Positions 46,230 to 59,619 of a stretch of 64,000 nucleotides of DNA are shown in pieces. The DNA comes from Erodium maritimum (taxonomy: Eukaryota; Streptophyta; Magnoliopsida; Geraniales; Geraniaceae). The position numbers were made by a program, and so were the translations under genes. The DNA is taken from assembly GCA_963921825.1 (NCBI GenBank), contig OY997588.1, positions 64,624,617-64,688,616 on the forward strand. The letters run 5' to 3'. The notes beneath the pieces were generated by a model, which worked only from the letters and a program-made list of their open reading frames with translations, searched no databases and was not told the origin of the DNA. Each line of letters begins with the position of its first letter. Positions within the stretch are counted from its first letter, which is position 1.

Positions 46230-48436
46230 TTTTTTTGATAAGCGAAAAATTTATTAGGCAAACGTTTTACCAAAAGTAAAAACGTTGCGAGAAAAACAAT
46301 CCTTAAAAGGACCTTTTCCCCAACCAATACATGAGCAAATAACAATACTACAAACCAAAACTGAAACAGGAAAGTAAGCTAAACAGAACACCGTCCTCCT
46401 TCCCTACTTCTTGTTTGAATTCAAGCAGAGAAATCGGTTAGAGACCGAAACAGGATTTGAGTGTCCTGCACTCCATTCCGGAATAACCTCGTCCTCGCTA
46501 AACTCGACGTCCTCTTCATCCTCAACACGCTGCGGGGGTTCATAGACTGGAAACTTGGCAACAGCCCGTTTCACAGTTTTCCTACTAAAGCTCCACTCAC
46601 CATCTTTACTTTGTTTAGCAATGTCGATGGTTAGGTTTCCCGCTTGACCCCCTTTATCAGACGATGTTTTGGCTCTTGTCTGATAAAAGACAACTGGAGG
46701 AGCAGTCTTTTTTTGTTGTCTTTTTTTTGGACGGCCACGTTTCCTTGGAACCTCAACGGGGACACTTTTTGGACTCAAAAGGATGTCTTTCCATGGGTGG
46801 TCCGTAGATTGAGGATCACACCGAGAAGAAACCTCCACTTGGGTACCGACATCCCCAGACGGCTCTTGGGCTTGCGAAGCTGCCACGGGTCCATCCTTAG
46901 ACGAACTTTGACCCACACGTCCACTCGGAACTGATGCCAACTCAGTACCAATGCGTTTGAAGATGTCGAACAGACTTGGATCGTTGGCTGACTTCTGAAC
47001 AGCTGGGCCTGAATCACCACAAGGCCCGAAACAGCCTGGGCCTGGGCCACCATTTAGCCCCATTTTACCAGCTGCTGGATTAGGCCTTAACTGATCTGGG
47101 CCTGATTCTAAAAACCCAGCTTGAGAAGACCCTGGCCTGTTACCCTCAGCATCGATATTCTGCATCTGAGCCACGCGCAGCGATGAGGAAGAGAGCGGAC
47201 CTGTGATCACGCCCGAGGAAATCTTTCCATTCAAAACCGAATCATTAGCTAATCCTTTTCCATGAATCACGCTCCCTAGAATCGGGGGATTTGAATCTGC
47301 AGCTGGACACGCAGATTGGGGGCGAGAACAATCACCGTCCGCCCGTGCCGGAAACGGATTCGACATTGTCGCGTTCCCTCCCACCACCGTGGGTGAGACA
47401 CCATCACCTTCAGACTGAAACCCAGGAGCGAGGAGATCCTCATGAAGCCGAGAATTGATGCTCTGTTCCAATATAGGCGTGCTCTATTTTTCATGCTCGG
47501 ACGTCGCTGGAGCTGCAACATGTTGATCGCATGAACCCGGCCAAGCTAAGGCAACGAACAGAAGATAACCATTATACCTGAAGCCATTAAGGGTCTCAAT
47601 TGCCTGAGAAACCGCTTCCGAGGTCGAGAATTCAGCGAAACCGAAATACCGTCCCTTGCGATTTGCCCGTTTTGCGACTGAAACCGTCTTCACTTCACCG
47701 AAAGGCTGCAATGAATGACGAATCCAATCTGCCGAGGTCCCCCATGGAAGGTATGAAGATATCACAACCATTCCCGACTGTTTTCACTGGTTTGATTGCG
47801 ACCTTGGAGCTCTGTTTCACAGCCCGACCGGGATCGCGGATCTCTCGTTCCAACTCTGGTGTACTGGTGTTTACCGGCGAGTTTACGGCCTCTTCGACCG
47901 GACCTGGGCTAGACACGACCTTTGGTTTCTTGGCCGCAACGGTTGCACCCTTGGCCGGGACGCTGCCCCTTTTCAAACTCTGGTGTTTGGCTTTGGTGGA
48001 GCTGCGATTAACTGAAGCCGTACTACATCCATCCTCTATGGCTACATATGCTTGATACAAAGCCAGTAGATTCGACCCAAAAACAAAGAAAGACAAACAA
48101 TTCTTACTCCGGCGAGACCTTGCTTTCCGGCCAACAGACGTAGCAGAGAGAGAAGCCATAAAGATGTAACTAGTGTCTAGGCCTCTCTCTCCGCCTTTTG
48201 GTTATATACTGGAATTGTTTTATCATGTATCTCATTTTCATTTGATATACAGGATGTTGCCATGGTATTGGCCACTGAAGATTATAGTGAATCAATGAAA
48301 AACATTGCTGCTAAAAGTGCAGCCCACTTTTCTCTTGTTCCTACTGTTCCAAGTAGTTCTTCACAGCCTGATGAAGTTGATGCAAATAGAAGTTTCCAGG
48401 AGAATATTCGGTCTCTGAATAAAGTGGAAGGTGATT
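46230..48436 (-). mobile_element. ORF1-only LINE with RRM domain (HAL1-like), copy 2
   Basis: On the minus strand ATG 48159 opens a basic N-terminus (GRKARSRRSKN). The RRM follows (MVVISSYLPW as RNP2-like, KGRYFGFAEF as RNP1-like near 47640, GYLLFVALA). A long linker comes next, then a basic patch (PRKRGRPKKRQQKK) and the end at 46404. An L1 3' end identical in type to copy 1 follows (ttttcgcttatc, then eight A's). There is one frameshift just before the RRM and one in-frame stop near 47484. No ORF2. Flanking direct repeats: tatttctttgttcaataat at 46211-46229 and tatttctttgatcaataat at 48437-48455 (18 of 19). These place 48160-48436, including an antisense host-like exon, inside the insertion. 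Confidence 0.7.
48254..48430 (+). pseudogene. Host-like exon fragment, unknown gene
   Basis: A plus-strand open exon with a good acceptor before it (tttgatatacag) and a donor after it (GTGGAAG then gtgatt). It encodes DVAMVLATEDYSESMKNIAA, then HFSLVPTVPSSSSQPDEVDA, and ends SLNKVE. The exon looks like ordinary conserved plant coding sequence, but I do not recognise the family. No neighbouring exons are visible. It lies between the 5' end of the RRM LINE and that LINE's target duplication, in antisense. Confidence 0.5.
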
Positions 48437-48479
48437 TATTTCTTTGATCAATAATACTCTTGTCAAACACAAATATATT

Positions 48480-50545
48480 GTAATAAATCTCTTAAAATCA
48501 AGATCATAGCCCGATACCTCCATTGAATATAGGAGCATCGGCGTCCTAGGCTACACAAACAAATCTTATCGTACACATTGGGAGGGGAACAACAAAAATA
48601 GATAACACCAATAAAACAAGACCACAAATCCGAATATCCGGTTGACGATACTCGTCGTCCTAGGAAACGTGACCCGACCAGATGACCCCAAACTCAGGGT
48701 GAGTGGTTAGCCCCAAAACCTGCTCACCCAAAGTAACGTCCATCACGGCTCTCGGCGAGACTGTTTAGTTACATTCGTCGATACTCTGGAGGATAATGGG
48801 TGGTAGTCGTCTCTTGCATCCGAGTCAACATACATTAGCACTACGGTCCTCTTTTTTATTTTGTATTTGAGTGCAACAACTCGCTTAGTTTTGTCCCATG
48901 TTAGTTCCTTCATTTGGGGTTTTTTAGAGTTTGGTTTCCTTTCTTGTTCTTTATTGGATGATCTGTTTGCCCCCCTTGAAGCAGCGTCTAATTCTTGAGA
49001 CAGGGGAGTTGTGGTGAACTAAGTATTAATGGAAGTGGAGGTGGTGGAAGAGGCATTGCAGTTAATGCCACTGGGTTGGGGTCTGCACCTGGGCTTGCTG
49101 AAATCCCCAACTGGCCCAGGTTAGGCAAGAGTGTAGGTCAAACAAGTATCGGAGTCGGGTTAGGTACTACCGTTTCCTTCCCGATACCTTCTCGTCATCC
49201 CAATTATAATGGTCGGGCACACCTACTTAGTTGTAACTTAAGCAAGGCTGTAGGGTGGATTTCCTTCCATCTCAAATGTGGATAGTCCGATCACCGATGT
49301 AGCAATAGTACTGGAGCATGAATTGTTTTCCAAGGGTCTCCCGTGGTGCTCCTCTGGTTTATTTGCTCGATGAGGGGGTTGTTCCCCCTACTAGTTTGAA
49401 GTTCGAACCCGAAGATGAAGGTGACGTTGCTTCCCAATCCGAACAGAAGTACTCGTTAGTTCGGATACCTGAGGTAACTCCAAGATCGTTGGAATACTTT
49501 ATTGCATGTTGTTCTACCCTCGGCAGAACCACCCTACAATCCATGTTAATATGACCTAGACGGCCGTAGCGAAAGCAATAGTCTGGGAGCTTCTCATACT
49601 AATGTCGGACGGTAATGGGCTCCTTGAAGCCCTCAAAACGAAGCCAGAGTTGTTGTCAAAGAAGTCTGGTGGCGTCTAGCTCCGATCGGAGCTAGAGGAA
49701 CGTGTCTCATCCCCAATGTTGAGATGGACTTCCGACTTCTACTTCCTTTCCCATCTTGGAGAAAATGAGGTCTCTCATCTAGGAAGTCCTAGCCTCCACC
49801 GAAATGTCGAAACCTCTCATAGTCTGAATAGAATCTAGGGAGACTTGGGACGGGAAGAAGAAAGACATAATACGGTCCGTGAGTGTTTGAGAAACCAGGC
49901 CTCAGACATTCCAAGTAGTAGCAATCAAACCACATAGGACTCTTTCTCTTACCCTTTTGTCGATGAGAAGACAGCCGGTGAGGGTGTACTAGTACCTTGT
50001 ATCGTCCATGGCTGGGACCGTGCTGGTCGGAACCACAATGATGACGTCGTCATCATCTTCAAACTCATCTGGTTTTCACCAACGAAGACCTCAGTAAGCT
50101 TTGTTTGGATGTCCTCAAGGGACTATAGAGTTGATTTGTTAGTTGTTGATGTTGTGGTGGAACTTGATACATGGTGTTGGGGACTCAATTGGACTCCCAA
50201 AATCAAAGGTGGTGCATGTTGAGGTTGGAAAGAGTAAATGTTAGACACGAGAGAGATGGTGGTTGTGGGGGATAGGAGAATAGTCAGAGGACATTGGAGG
50301 AGAGACGGTGATGGAAGGGGAGAATGTTGGTCGGCTTCTAATAAAGAGGAGGAAACGAGTGGGGAATAGAGGTAAAGGAGGTAGAAGATGAAGATAAAGG
50401 ATTGTAGACGATGATGAGAGAAGCTCGATCGAAACCCGGAAAAAAAAAGGAAAGGAGAGGGAAGAGAAATTCCCATCGTCACTCACATCGAAAAAAGAAA
50501 AAGAGGGAATTGAGAAGAAAAAACGCAGAACACGCCGTAAGGGGC
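48480..50545 (-). mobile_element. LINE ORF1 relic, DUF4283 plus zinc knuckle
   Basis: Reading the minus strand from a 5' pyrimidine-rich leader (about 50500), ORF1 pieces appear in order. The first is an acidic DDDVIIVVPTSTVPAMDD segment. A DUF4283-like stretch follows (LLIDKRVREKVLCGLIATTW near 49950), then the PDYCFRYGRLGHINMDC knuckle near 49550. In the knuckle the second of the three Cys is Tyr, so it no longer fits CX2CX4HX4C. Several stops split the frame. No RT is seen before the minus-strand end near 48480. This is a different ORF1 type from the RRM LINE next to it. Confidence 0.6.
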
Positions 50546-50699
50546 TTAAGACACTAGTTTCATATTTCCTTTTGACTTTATATTTTTAATCCGTGGTTAT
50601 AATTGTTTAATAATGATTAGTCCATAACCGTAAGAAGAATAAACTACATGAAGAATTGAAAATTTTAAATTCGTGAGTAATCAGTCTATAATTGATCTA

Positions 50700-50965
50700 T
50701 GTTGTGTAATACGTGCATGTATGGATTGGCCACAACCTAAGAGGCACATGGCAGCCATACTATCCCTTAGTTAATGACTAAGAAAATATGGAAGTAGTAT
50801 ATATATCTTTGTACTTGTGTAATGAAAGTAGTGTACAACAACAAAAAAGAAATAGAAGAGAGAAATTACTATATCAAATCAAGTTTGATTGTTTTAGTGT
50901 ATCAAAGACAAAATCAGTTCGTTCAGTAAGTTTCGGATTTGCTCGTTTGAGAAATAATCACAACA
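50700..50965 (+). repeat. Copia 5' LTR
   Basis: TGTTGTGTAATACG...ATCACAACA, matching 59349-59614. It includes a TATATAT stretch near 50800, a plausible promoter. Confidence 0.95.
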
Positions 50966-53900
50966 CGTTATCAGCACGAGTCCGCTCCGTTTAATCGCTA
51001 AGTTTTTCAACTCGTTATTCAGTATGAACGCTCTGTTCTACTGTTCAGGTATCAGATTTTTAAATTATCGTTAATTTGTTTATACCTGATTCATTCTCGT
51101 TTATATAAGTATATTTACGGTTTTCCGATAAGTATGCTCTGTGACTGTCAATGTAAATTGGATCTTTCACATCAGAAATTTGATATTTACCGTATTCTTG
51201 TATTTATCATTAATACTCGAATTTGATATTCGTTAATACCGAAACATTTGGACCGGAAGTTCCAAATATATAATACTAGCGACCCGATATGTGTTGGACC
51301 AGAAGTTCCAAAATAAAAAAAACCAACGACCTGAAGTGGAGTATGATCTTGGCATACAATTATTTTGATCAATGTTCAGAATGGATAACTTGACAAAACT
51401 TAATTATTCACCCCTTAGATTAGACGGGAAGAACTATTATGAATAGGCGCTAGACACGACTCTCCACTTGAGATCTCAGAATCTTGGAGACGTCATAAAA
51501 GAGGGGAATAACGAGTCAGTTAAAAACAAAGCCACGGCCACAATATTAATTTGTCATCACATACATAGGGACCTACGACTTGAATATATAGTTGACGAAG
51601 ACCCCCTTAGTTTATGGGTTCAGCTCAAGGAGAGGTTTGAACATATGAAAGAAATAGCTCTCCCTCGTGCCCTATATGATTGGTCTAACCTCAGGTTACA
51701 GGACTTTAAGTCTGTAAATGAGTACAATTCGACCATGTTTAAAATTGTTTCCAAGCTTCGCAGTTGTGGTGAGAAAATAACTGACGAATCTATGCTTGAG
51801 AAAACATTCTCCACGTTCCATCCCTCGAATATGCTCCTGCAGCAGCAATATCGAGAAAAAGGGTTTAAGAAATTTACAGTTCTGATTGCTTGTTTGCTCG
51901 TTGCAGAGCAAAACAATGAAATATTAATGACGAACCATCAAACTCTCCATGTAGGCAGTGCTCCATTCCCCGAAGCGAATGTGACATGATATGATGGTAA
52001 ATCTGGACCCAGACGAGGCCGGGGACCTTTTAGAGGTCAAGGTCGAGGTTGTGGACGTGGTTGCAGTCATGACTATGGGCATAACAATTTCCAACCTTAT
52101 AGAAGAGATGATAGGGTGTACCACCAGAAGTGGACCCGATATGAGAAAGGAAAATTCCCACAGAACCCGACTCCCAAAAATGCCGAAAATATATGTTACC
52201 GTTGTGGGGGGCTGATCATTGGTCACGTGTATGTCGTGTACCAAACCACTTGGTAAAGTTATATCAAGAGTCGATCAAGGGAAAAGAGAAGGTCGCTGAG
52301 ACAAATTTCATTGATCATGTGAGCCCTGAAGATTCTCCGATCAAGCTTTCAGTCTCCGACTTCTTTAAAAATGATGACGGAAATGTGGACCGTGATGAAA
52401 ATGTAGATTGAACTTATGTCGATATGTATTCCCCATACTTTTAGTCAATGTGAAATATATATAATGTTTTTGTAATCCTTTCCTAAGTTTACAAAAGGAT
52501 ATAGATCCCAACTATGGGTCACATATCTGCAGAAATGATGGCGACTTATGTATTGTTGATTACGCGTCGACGCACACAATCTTAAGAGATAAAAAAATAT
52601 TTCTCTTATCTAACCTTGGTTGAAGCAAATGTTAGCACAATTACGGGTACTGAAAATTTAATAGAAGGCTCCGGAAGAGCTACCTTGATATTAGAAAATG
52701 GAACAAGGTTAAATACCCGTAATGCTTTATATGCAAGTAGATCCAGAAGAAATCTACTTTGCTTCAAGGATATTCGTAGCAATGGATATCATGTCGAGAC
52801 CAGAAGTGAAAATGAGACTGAGTTTCTCTATATCACTTTTAATAAATGTGGTGAAAAGCGTGTACTTGAAAAATTACAGGTTCTATCATCAGGTTTGTAT
52901 TATACAACCATAAGAACCATTGAAACCTACGCAACAATGAACCAGAAGTTCATTAACCCAAATGCTTTTATGCTTTGGCACAATCGTCTTGGTCATCCGG
53001 GATCGACCATGATGCGTAGGATTGTTGAAAACTCATGTGGGCATTCATTAAAGGACCAGAAGATCCTAATGTCCAATGAGATATCATGTACAACTTGTTC
53101 ACAAGGAAAATTAGTGGTCCGACCATCGCAAACCAAGATTAACATTGAAATGCCATCTTTCCTCCAAAGGATTCAAGGAGATATATGTGGCCCTATACAT
53201 CCAGCTAGTGGACCATTTAGTTATTTCATGGTCTCGATAGACGCATCCAGCAGATGGTCTCATATTTGCTTATTATCGACGTGAAATATTGCGTTCGCTA
53301 AATTACTAGCACAAATCATTAAGCTTATGGCACTTTTCCCTGATCATCCCATTAATTCGATTCGTCTTGATAATGCTGGTAGGTTCACATCAAGAGCATT
53401 TGATGATTATTGCACGTCTTTAGGGATTGATATTGAACATCCCGTTGCACATGTCCATACCCAAAATGGGTTAGCAGAATCGTTTATCAAACGTATATAG
53501 GTAATTGCACGTACATTACTAATGCAATCACAATTACTTATTTCTGCTTGGGGACATGTTGTATTACATGCTGCATCTTTAATTCGTATAAGACCAAGTG
53601 CTTATCATCAATTTTCTCCTGTACAACTTGTGTGTGGGAACCAAGTTAATATATCCCATTTGCGAACCTTTGGTTGCGCAGTGAAAGTGTCAATCGCGCC
53701 TACTCAACGCACAAAAATGGGACCCCAACGTCGGTTGGTGATATATGTTGGTTTTGACTCTTGGTCCATCATAAGGTATCTTGAACCTCGGACGGGTGAT
53801 TTATTTACTGCAAGATTTGCAGATTGTCATTTTGATGAGACAACATTTCCACCTCTAGGTGAGAAAGATAAGCCTCCTGAAGTAAGGCTTGAACTTACTT

Positions 53901-55299
53901 ATAAGCCTCCTGAAGTTGGGCATGAACTTTCATGAAAAGTGAGTTCGTTGTCTCATTTAGACCCACGCACGTCACAATGTGAAATAGAAGTGCCGAGAAT
54001 AATTCATTTGCAAAATGTTGCAAATCAAATGCCTGATGCATTTGCAGACACGTCAAAGATGACAAGGTCTTATATAGATGCAATCAATGTACCAGCTAAA
54101 ACTAAGGTCACTGGTGATACTGCAAAAGCAGTTATCGATTCCTCTAGTACACGCCTGAAGCGTGGGAGACCAGTTGGATCAAAAGACATTATTCCCCGGA
54201 AGCGGAAATGTCAGACGAATATAAGGGATAAGAAAACAATGGTTCCGGAAGAACCAACAGATGAAAGAGCCTCATTACCTGAAGTGGTTCCAGAAGAACT
54301 ACCAAAGTCGGTTCCAGAAGAACCAATCAGTCCAGAAGTACCAGAAGACTCTAATACTCCTAAAGAGTTGAAATAGAAAAGAAATGAGGAAATTCATATG
54401 AATTACTCACACATAAAAAATCATGGAATCAAAAATCGGTTTCCATTAATAAGGGCATTACTATTACCATGATTGAAATGGTAGATGATTTTGACATTGA
54501 ACCACGTGGTGTCGACTAATGTCATTTAAAGACATGTTTGACCAATACGAGAAAATGTCATTCCAGAAGAATTGACTTATTGGCATAATGTCCAATGTTC
54601 AAAATCATGATTAAAACATCGAAGGATGTTTTCCCAGCTGGGTATAGATGAATGAGAAAACAAAGATGCTGAATATAAAGCATACCTTATAAAGGTATTT
54701 TTCTCAAATGACTTGATGTCACGCCCCAAATTCAGTAGAACCGAACCCGGAACGCGAAGGTTTAAGACGATAAAACATTTTCAAACCTTTTAAATAAATC
54801 GCTTTAAAACCACCATTTAGTTAATCAAAATAATAATTTACAACTCAAAAGTACGTCCCAACGAGCGGACAAAATACAAGTCGTACGTCGCTAGACTCAA
54901 AAGGAAACCCGGACTCCCGCTCCCATCCCTTCAAGCTTCGAGCGCTCACCTAGTCCGCCCCGCGACCGGTACCTGTAGGAAAAACAGCTAGGGGTGAGCG
55001 TTCGCTCACCACCACGGATAACAGACTGACTACGGCATACTAGTAGACAATGCCGGTAACACCAACAACAAACCCAACACCGGGGACTACTATCCCCCAA
55101 CTCAAGTAACCCGACTGACACACAAACTTTTACTTTCCTCAACCGACTGAACACTCGGACACGTAATGTAGACCCGACACAACGATTACGACTTCCTCCA
55201 AGGACATGAAAGATAACCACGTAACACCCAAGATCACAAAGGATCGCACACTAAACAAGATCGCAAAGGATCGCACTCCAGCTGCTCAGTACCCCTGCC

Positions 55300-55515
55300 C
55301 TTTTCCCAACACGACGGTTGGATCAGGCGGCCGACCTGTCACACTTTTCCCAACACGACGGTTGGATCAGGCTGTCGACCTATCGCACTTTTCCCGACAC
55401 CCAATCGGATAGGCTGTCGACCTGTTGAACTTTTCCCAACACGATGGTTGGATCAGGCGGTCGACATGTCACACTTTTCCCGACACAAAGTCGGATCAGG
55501 CTGTCGACCCGTCAC
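55300..55515. repeat. Tandem repeat, about 46-bp units (in solo LTR)
   Basis: About five units with acgacggttggatcaggc and gtcgacctgtcacacttttcc-like segments, imperfect. Confidence 0.85.
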
Positions 55516-55589
55516 TCACCAACCCCAGGTAACCACAATCACAATCACAAGAAAAGTTCAACAACAGCAACAACACCGATTTAACACTC

Positions 55590-56080
55590 CATAGGCACTC
55601 ATGGCCACCCAAGACACCAACGGTAAAACACGGGTTCAACAACCCCACGGGCACTCATGGCCACCCAAGACACCAACGGTAAAACACGGGTTCAACAACC
55701 CCACGGGAACTCATGGCCACCCAAGACACCAACGGTAAAACACGGGTTCAACAACCCCAAGGGCACTCATGGCCACCCAAGACACCAACGGTAAAGACAC
55801 GGGCTCAACAACCCCACGGGCACTCATGGCCACCCAAGACACACCAACAGTAAAGACACGGGCTCAACAACCCCACGGGCACTCATGGCCACCCAAGACA
55901 CACCAACAGTAAAGACACGGGCTCAACAACCCCACATGGACTCATGGTTGCCCAAGACACACCACAGTAAAGACACGGGCTCAACAACCCCACGGGAACT
56001 CATGGCCGCCCCAGACACACCACAGTAAAGACACAGGCTCAACAACCCCACGAGGACTCATGGCCACCCAAGACGTAAAC
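55590..56080. repeat. Tandem repeat, about 57-bp units (in solo LTR)
   Basis: About nine units containing cactcatggccacccaagac, caccaacggtaaa and cacgggttcaacaacccca. Later units differ slightly (agtaaagacacgggctc). Confidence 0.9.
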
Positions 56081-57984
56081 TAAGCAATCAACCTCCGGGC
56101 ATAACCAAATGCCTCCAGTAATTATAATATCAATACGTTCACTGCTCCTACGAAACTACTAAGTGTCACATGCATTTCTATTGTTCAATACGTTCCCGTA
56201 TCATACGACACCACTTGGTGCCGCCTGCCTTTCTATTATTCGATAAACTTATTTAACCCACGACACCCAAGTGTCACATGCATTTCTACTGTTAACTTTC
56301 CCTAGTCAGGGCCGAGATCCGGCTACTTTTCCCTACCTCGTATGCTTTCCCAAAAGCTCACAACCAAGCTCCGGCGTGATCACGATCACTCGCCTAGCTT
56401 TCCCTTTCCTCTGTCGGTGGCACGATCTAATAATAATACAATTTAAAACACTTTTAAGTTCGCAGACATAAACTGAATTCTAATGTACTTGACGCCCAAA
56501 TGTAACCCCGACAATGTCGATCACTCCCAAACTTCCCAATTACTCGACTTTGTCGATAATGGGCCCGGAAAAGCCCATTTCGTCCGACCCGGCGAATCTG
56601 CCCGGGATTGGAAAACGTCCTTCCGGGGCTCCGAAAATTCCCGTTTTCGTTTCTACGGTCTCAAAATAATTCAAGGGTTCCTAAGCACTCGACGGAATCA
56701 ATTTCCGACTTCCGGGTAATTTAATTCGCGTTTAAAGTTTCTAAACCCGTCAATTACAACTTTCACAATTTAATTCCAAATTTCGATCCGGGTGTGGATT
56801 AACTACTTGGGGAACGTCCTAAACCACCTGAACACGAAAACCCGATACCCGAGCATGTGGGCCCCACCCGGCCCTTAAGACCCGAGGGTGGTTGGGCCGG
56901 TTTTTGGCCGGTTCACCATGGTGGTGGCCGGTCCTAGCTCTGACCAACCACCACCCCAACTCCGGCAGCCACCATACACGGTGGCCGGAGCTCCCCCGAG
57001 CCTCCGGTCACCGGAAAACGTTCATCTTTCGCTCCAAAACGTCTCCAACGAACCCCACACCTCAACTCATCCATAAACTACTAGTTTTAACCCAAACCCT
57101 AACTTTCAAACTTAACAAAACGAAAATCGGATAGTTGCTCACCGTAGAGAATGACGATGGGAACTCGGTTCTTCTATCGCTGAGACGATCCACCGGTCGG
57201 ATGATCGAGAAATGGCAAAACCTTAAACTTCTCTTCTCTTTTTCTCTCCTTCTTCTCTCTTGTTTCCTCTCTCCACTTTCTCTCACTAAAACTCCCTTTT
57301 TCTAAGTGTGGCGGAGACTTACGAGTCTTACTTCCCTTTTATTTTGTTTTAAAAACAAAACTAACACTTAATTACAAACTACCCCTCATGTAGTCTTCTT
57401 TTGTTTTGTCCCAAAAACCTAACACCACTTGTGTGACATGTGGCAAATGGGTCCCACACCTTTTGGAAAATATCTTCTAGATATTTTTCAGTCAGATTCG
57501 CGAAATTCGGCCGTCTCGGGCCCCGAACGGGCACTTTTTCCAAGAAATTACTAAACTTCACGGGCTACAAGGAAACGGCTCAACTAAGACCGATGTGCCG
57601 ACGGCTAAGCTTTTTGGATCCAAAACGAGCCTCGAATGGACCAAAACGTCGCTCGGTTGACTTTTCCAGCAAAAAGTAAACCTTTCCCAAATTGGTCAGA
57701 AAGTTGCACTGAGTCCCCCGGAACTCACTTTGGTCGATATCGGGGTCAACTTAAGTCCGATATGACCCTCGGGGTCACATTTGGGTTCATTTAGGTGTCT
57801 GTCCAAAAATTTTAAATTTTCCTGTTTTTCGCCGATTTGACTGGCGTTGACCGGGAGCGGTTCTTACACTTGAAGTCGACTTTTGATAAAGTTATGTTGC
57901 ATGATCACCATGTTATATTATATATATGTACCCACTGCTAATGGTACTTTTAAGTGCCGACATTTCTAAAAGTCCCCAAAGGAC

Positions 57985-58085
57985 CTGCATTGCCTGAAGC
58001 ACTGCAGTTTGCCTGAAGCATTGTAGTTTGCCTGAAGCAAACCTCATGCATTTCCTGAAGCATTTCAACTTGCCTGAAACAAATC
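57985..58085 (+). repeat. Short tandem repeat in copia pol region
   Basis: Five imperfect copies of a roughly 20-base unit containing tgcctgaagca, within the decayed 3' half of the copia element. Confidence 0.7.
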
Positions 58086-59348
58086 CCTTTAAAATTTAAA
58101 TTTCCAGAAGCAATGCCATTTCCCAAAAGATTTATGATTATCTAGAGAAATGACTATCTGAAGGGTTTGATTTGCATGAGGTAATGAGACATGGTATGAG
58201 AAACCATGTACTTAGTAAGCAGTGTGGGTCGATAACATATGGACTCTTGAAGAGGTCCTTGAAACTGTAGTATGTCTAAAGAAAGACTTTCAAATGAAAG
58301 CTTTGATGATTAAGTATTGTCTCGGCCTGAAGATCGAGCGTATTTTCAAATGGATCCATAAATATGCATATGTTAAGAAACGCCTGAAGCGTGTTTTACT
58401 TGATATTCAGACGATCGATCGATATTTTAGATTCTAAAGAGGATCTCATTTGTATTAAAGAGATTAAAAGATATTAGGTCCTGAAGTACCATATCTAAAT
58501 TTGAGACGTTATAATGTACAAGGCCTCACAGAAAATTTGCAGTAAATGTGCTAGCCAGTTTTGAGCTCAGAAGCGACCGGTTTTGATAAAGAAGCAGATA
58601 TGCAAATCATGTCCCGGGACGGTTGTACTTTGGAAAGACGATTTTCAGTTGCAACTGATCAGTTTTCGTACGAAATTATGATATACTCATGAACTCCAAA
58701 AGAGTCATGAGAGATTGACGTCAATTAGAATCATGAAGTGAAAATCCTGTAGGTTTGCTCACTGGAAGTCTAGCGGCATCAGTTTTGAGAAAGTCAGTGT
58801 ACAAGATAATATGAGTCAATTTTGCAAGCAACCAAGATTATTCAGTCGGTCTTCAGGGGGAGCGACAGTCAGGGGGAGTATGTTTCCGTGTGCTGCACTC
58901 TTTTTCCCTTATTCAGGTTTTGTCCCGCGAGGTTTTCCTGAAAAGGTTTTTAACGAGGCAACTGTTATGCACGTCCAACTCACCAGAAGTGAGTAAATGG
59001 AAGAAACGCTCTACTCGGTATGACTTTCCTGACATCTAGTTGTTGAGAAATTAATGTTCAAGACCAAAGTACGTCGACTCAACCGAACAACCAAAGTAAC
59101 CTGCCTGAAGTCAGAGGGAGACAAGTTTTGTGCGTTGTACTCTTTTTCCCTTATCCAAGTTTTGTCCCACGGGATTTTCTTGGAGAGGTTTTTAACGAGG
59201 CAGCATCAAGCACAACATGAAGCACGTTTTGCGCGTTGCACTCTTTTCCTTACAGGTTTTGTCCCACCGGGTTTTTCAGAGGAGGTTTTTAACGAGGCAA
59301 CTTACGGCGCATTTGATGTATTCGTTAATGATGGTGTCCAAGGGGGAG

Positions 59349-59614
59349 TGTTGTGTAATACGTGCATGTATGGATTGGCCACCACCTAAGAGGCACATGA
59401 CAGCCATGCTATCCCTTAGTTAATGACTAAGCAAATATGGAAGTAGTATATATATCTTTGTACTTGTGTAATGAAAGTAGTGTACAACAACACAAAAGAA
59501 ATAGAAGAGAGAAATTACTATATCAAATCAAGTTTGATTGTTTTAGTGTATCAAAGGCAAAATCAGTTCGTTCAATAAGTTTCGGATTCGCTCGTTTGAG
59601 AAATAATCACAACA
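59349..59614 (+). repeat. Copia 3' LTR
   Basis: Pairs with 50700-50965 over its full 266 bases and is preceded by the polypurine tract. Confidence 0.95.
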
Positions 59615-59619
59615 ATCTA

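Larger units (their letters stand above)
54717..57868 (-). mobile_element. Ty3/gypsy solo LTR, 3.15 kb
   Basis: Ends are TGTCACGCCCC at 54717 and TTCTTACA at 57868, so in LTR direction (minus) it runs TGTAAGAACCG...GGGGCGTGACA. It is flanked by the 5-bp direct repeat cttga at 54712-54716 and 57869-57873. No internal region is attached, as expected after LTR-LTR recombination. It contains two tandem-repeat arrays. The orientation is inferred from the matching LTR starts at 14837 and 25863 and from the common GGCGTGACA LTR ending before primer sites. It inserted into the copia element, so it is younger than that element. Confidence 0.9.
50700..59614 (+). mobile_element. Ty1/copia element with both LTRs, broken and interrupted
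   Basis: LTRs at 50700-50965 and 59349-59614 (266 bp each) differ at about 8 positions (3%). The flanking 5-bp direct repeat is atcta at 50695-50699 and 59615-59619. A polypurine tract (aagggggag) precedes the 3' LTR. The region after the 5' LTR (cgttatcagcacga) may be a primer site, but not the usual initiator tRNA 3' end type. Gag (51468-51990), a knuckle region, protease, integrase (HNRLGHPGS near 52980) and decayed RT/RNase H follow in copia order. Coding capacity is lost, with many breaks. Without the 3.15-kb solo LTR it measures about 5.76 kb. With typical plant substitution rates the LTR divergence suggests an age of roughly 1-2 million years. Confidence 0.9.

Noticed and set aside
55590-56080. 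Regular repeat-spacer look suggestive of a CRISPR array
   Set aside because: The units are contiguous tandem repeats of about 57 bp without unique spacers, lie inside a plant gypsy LTR, and no cas genes exist in this eukaryotic DNA.
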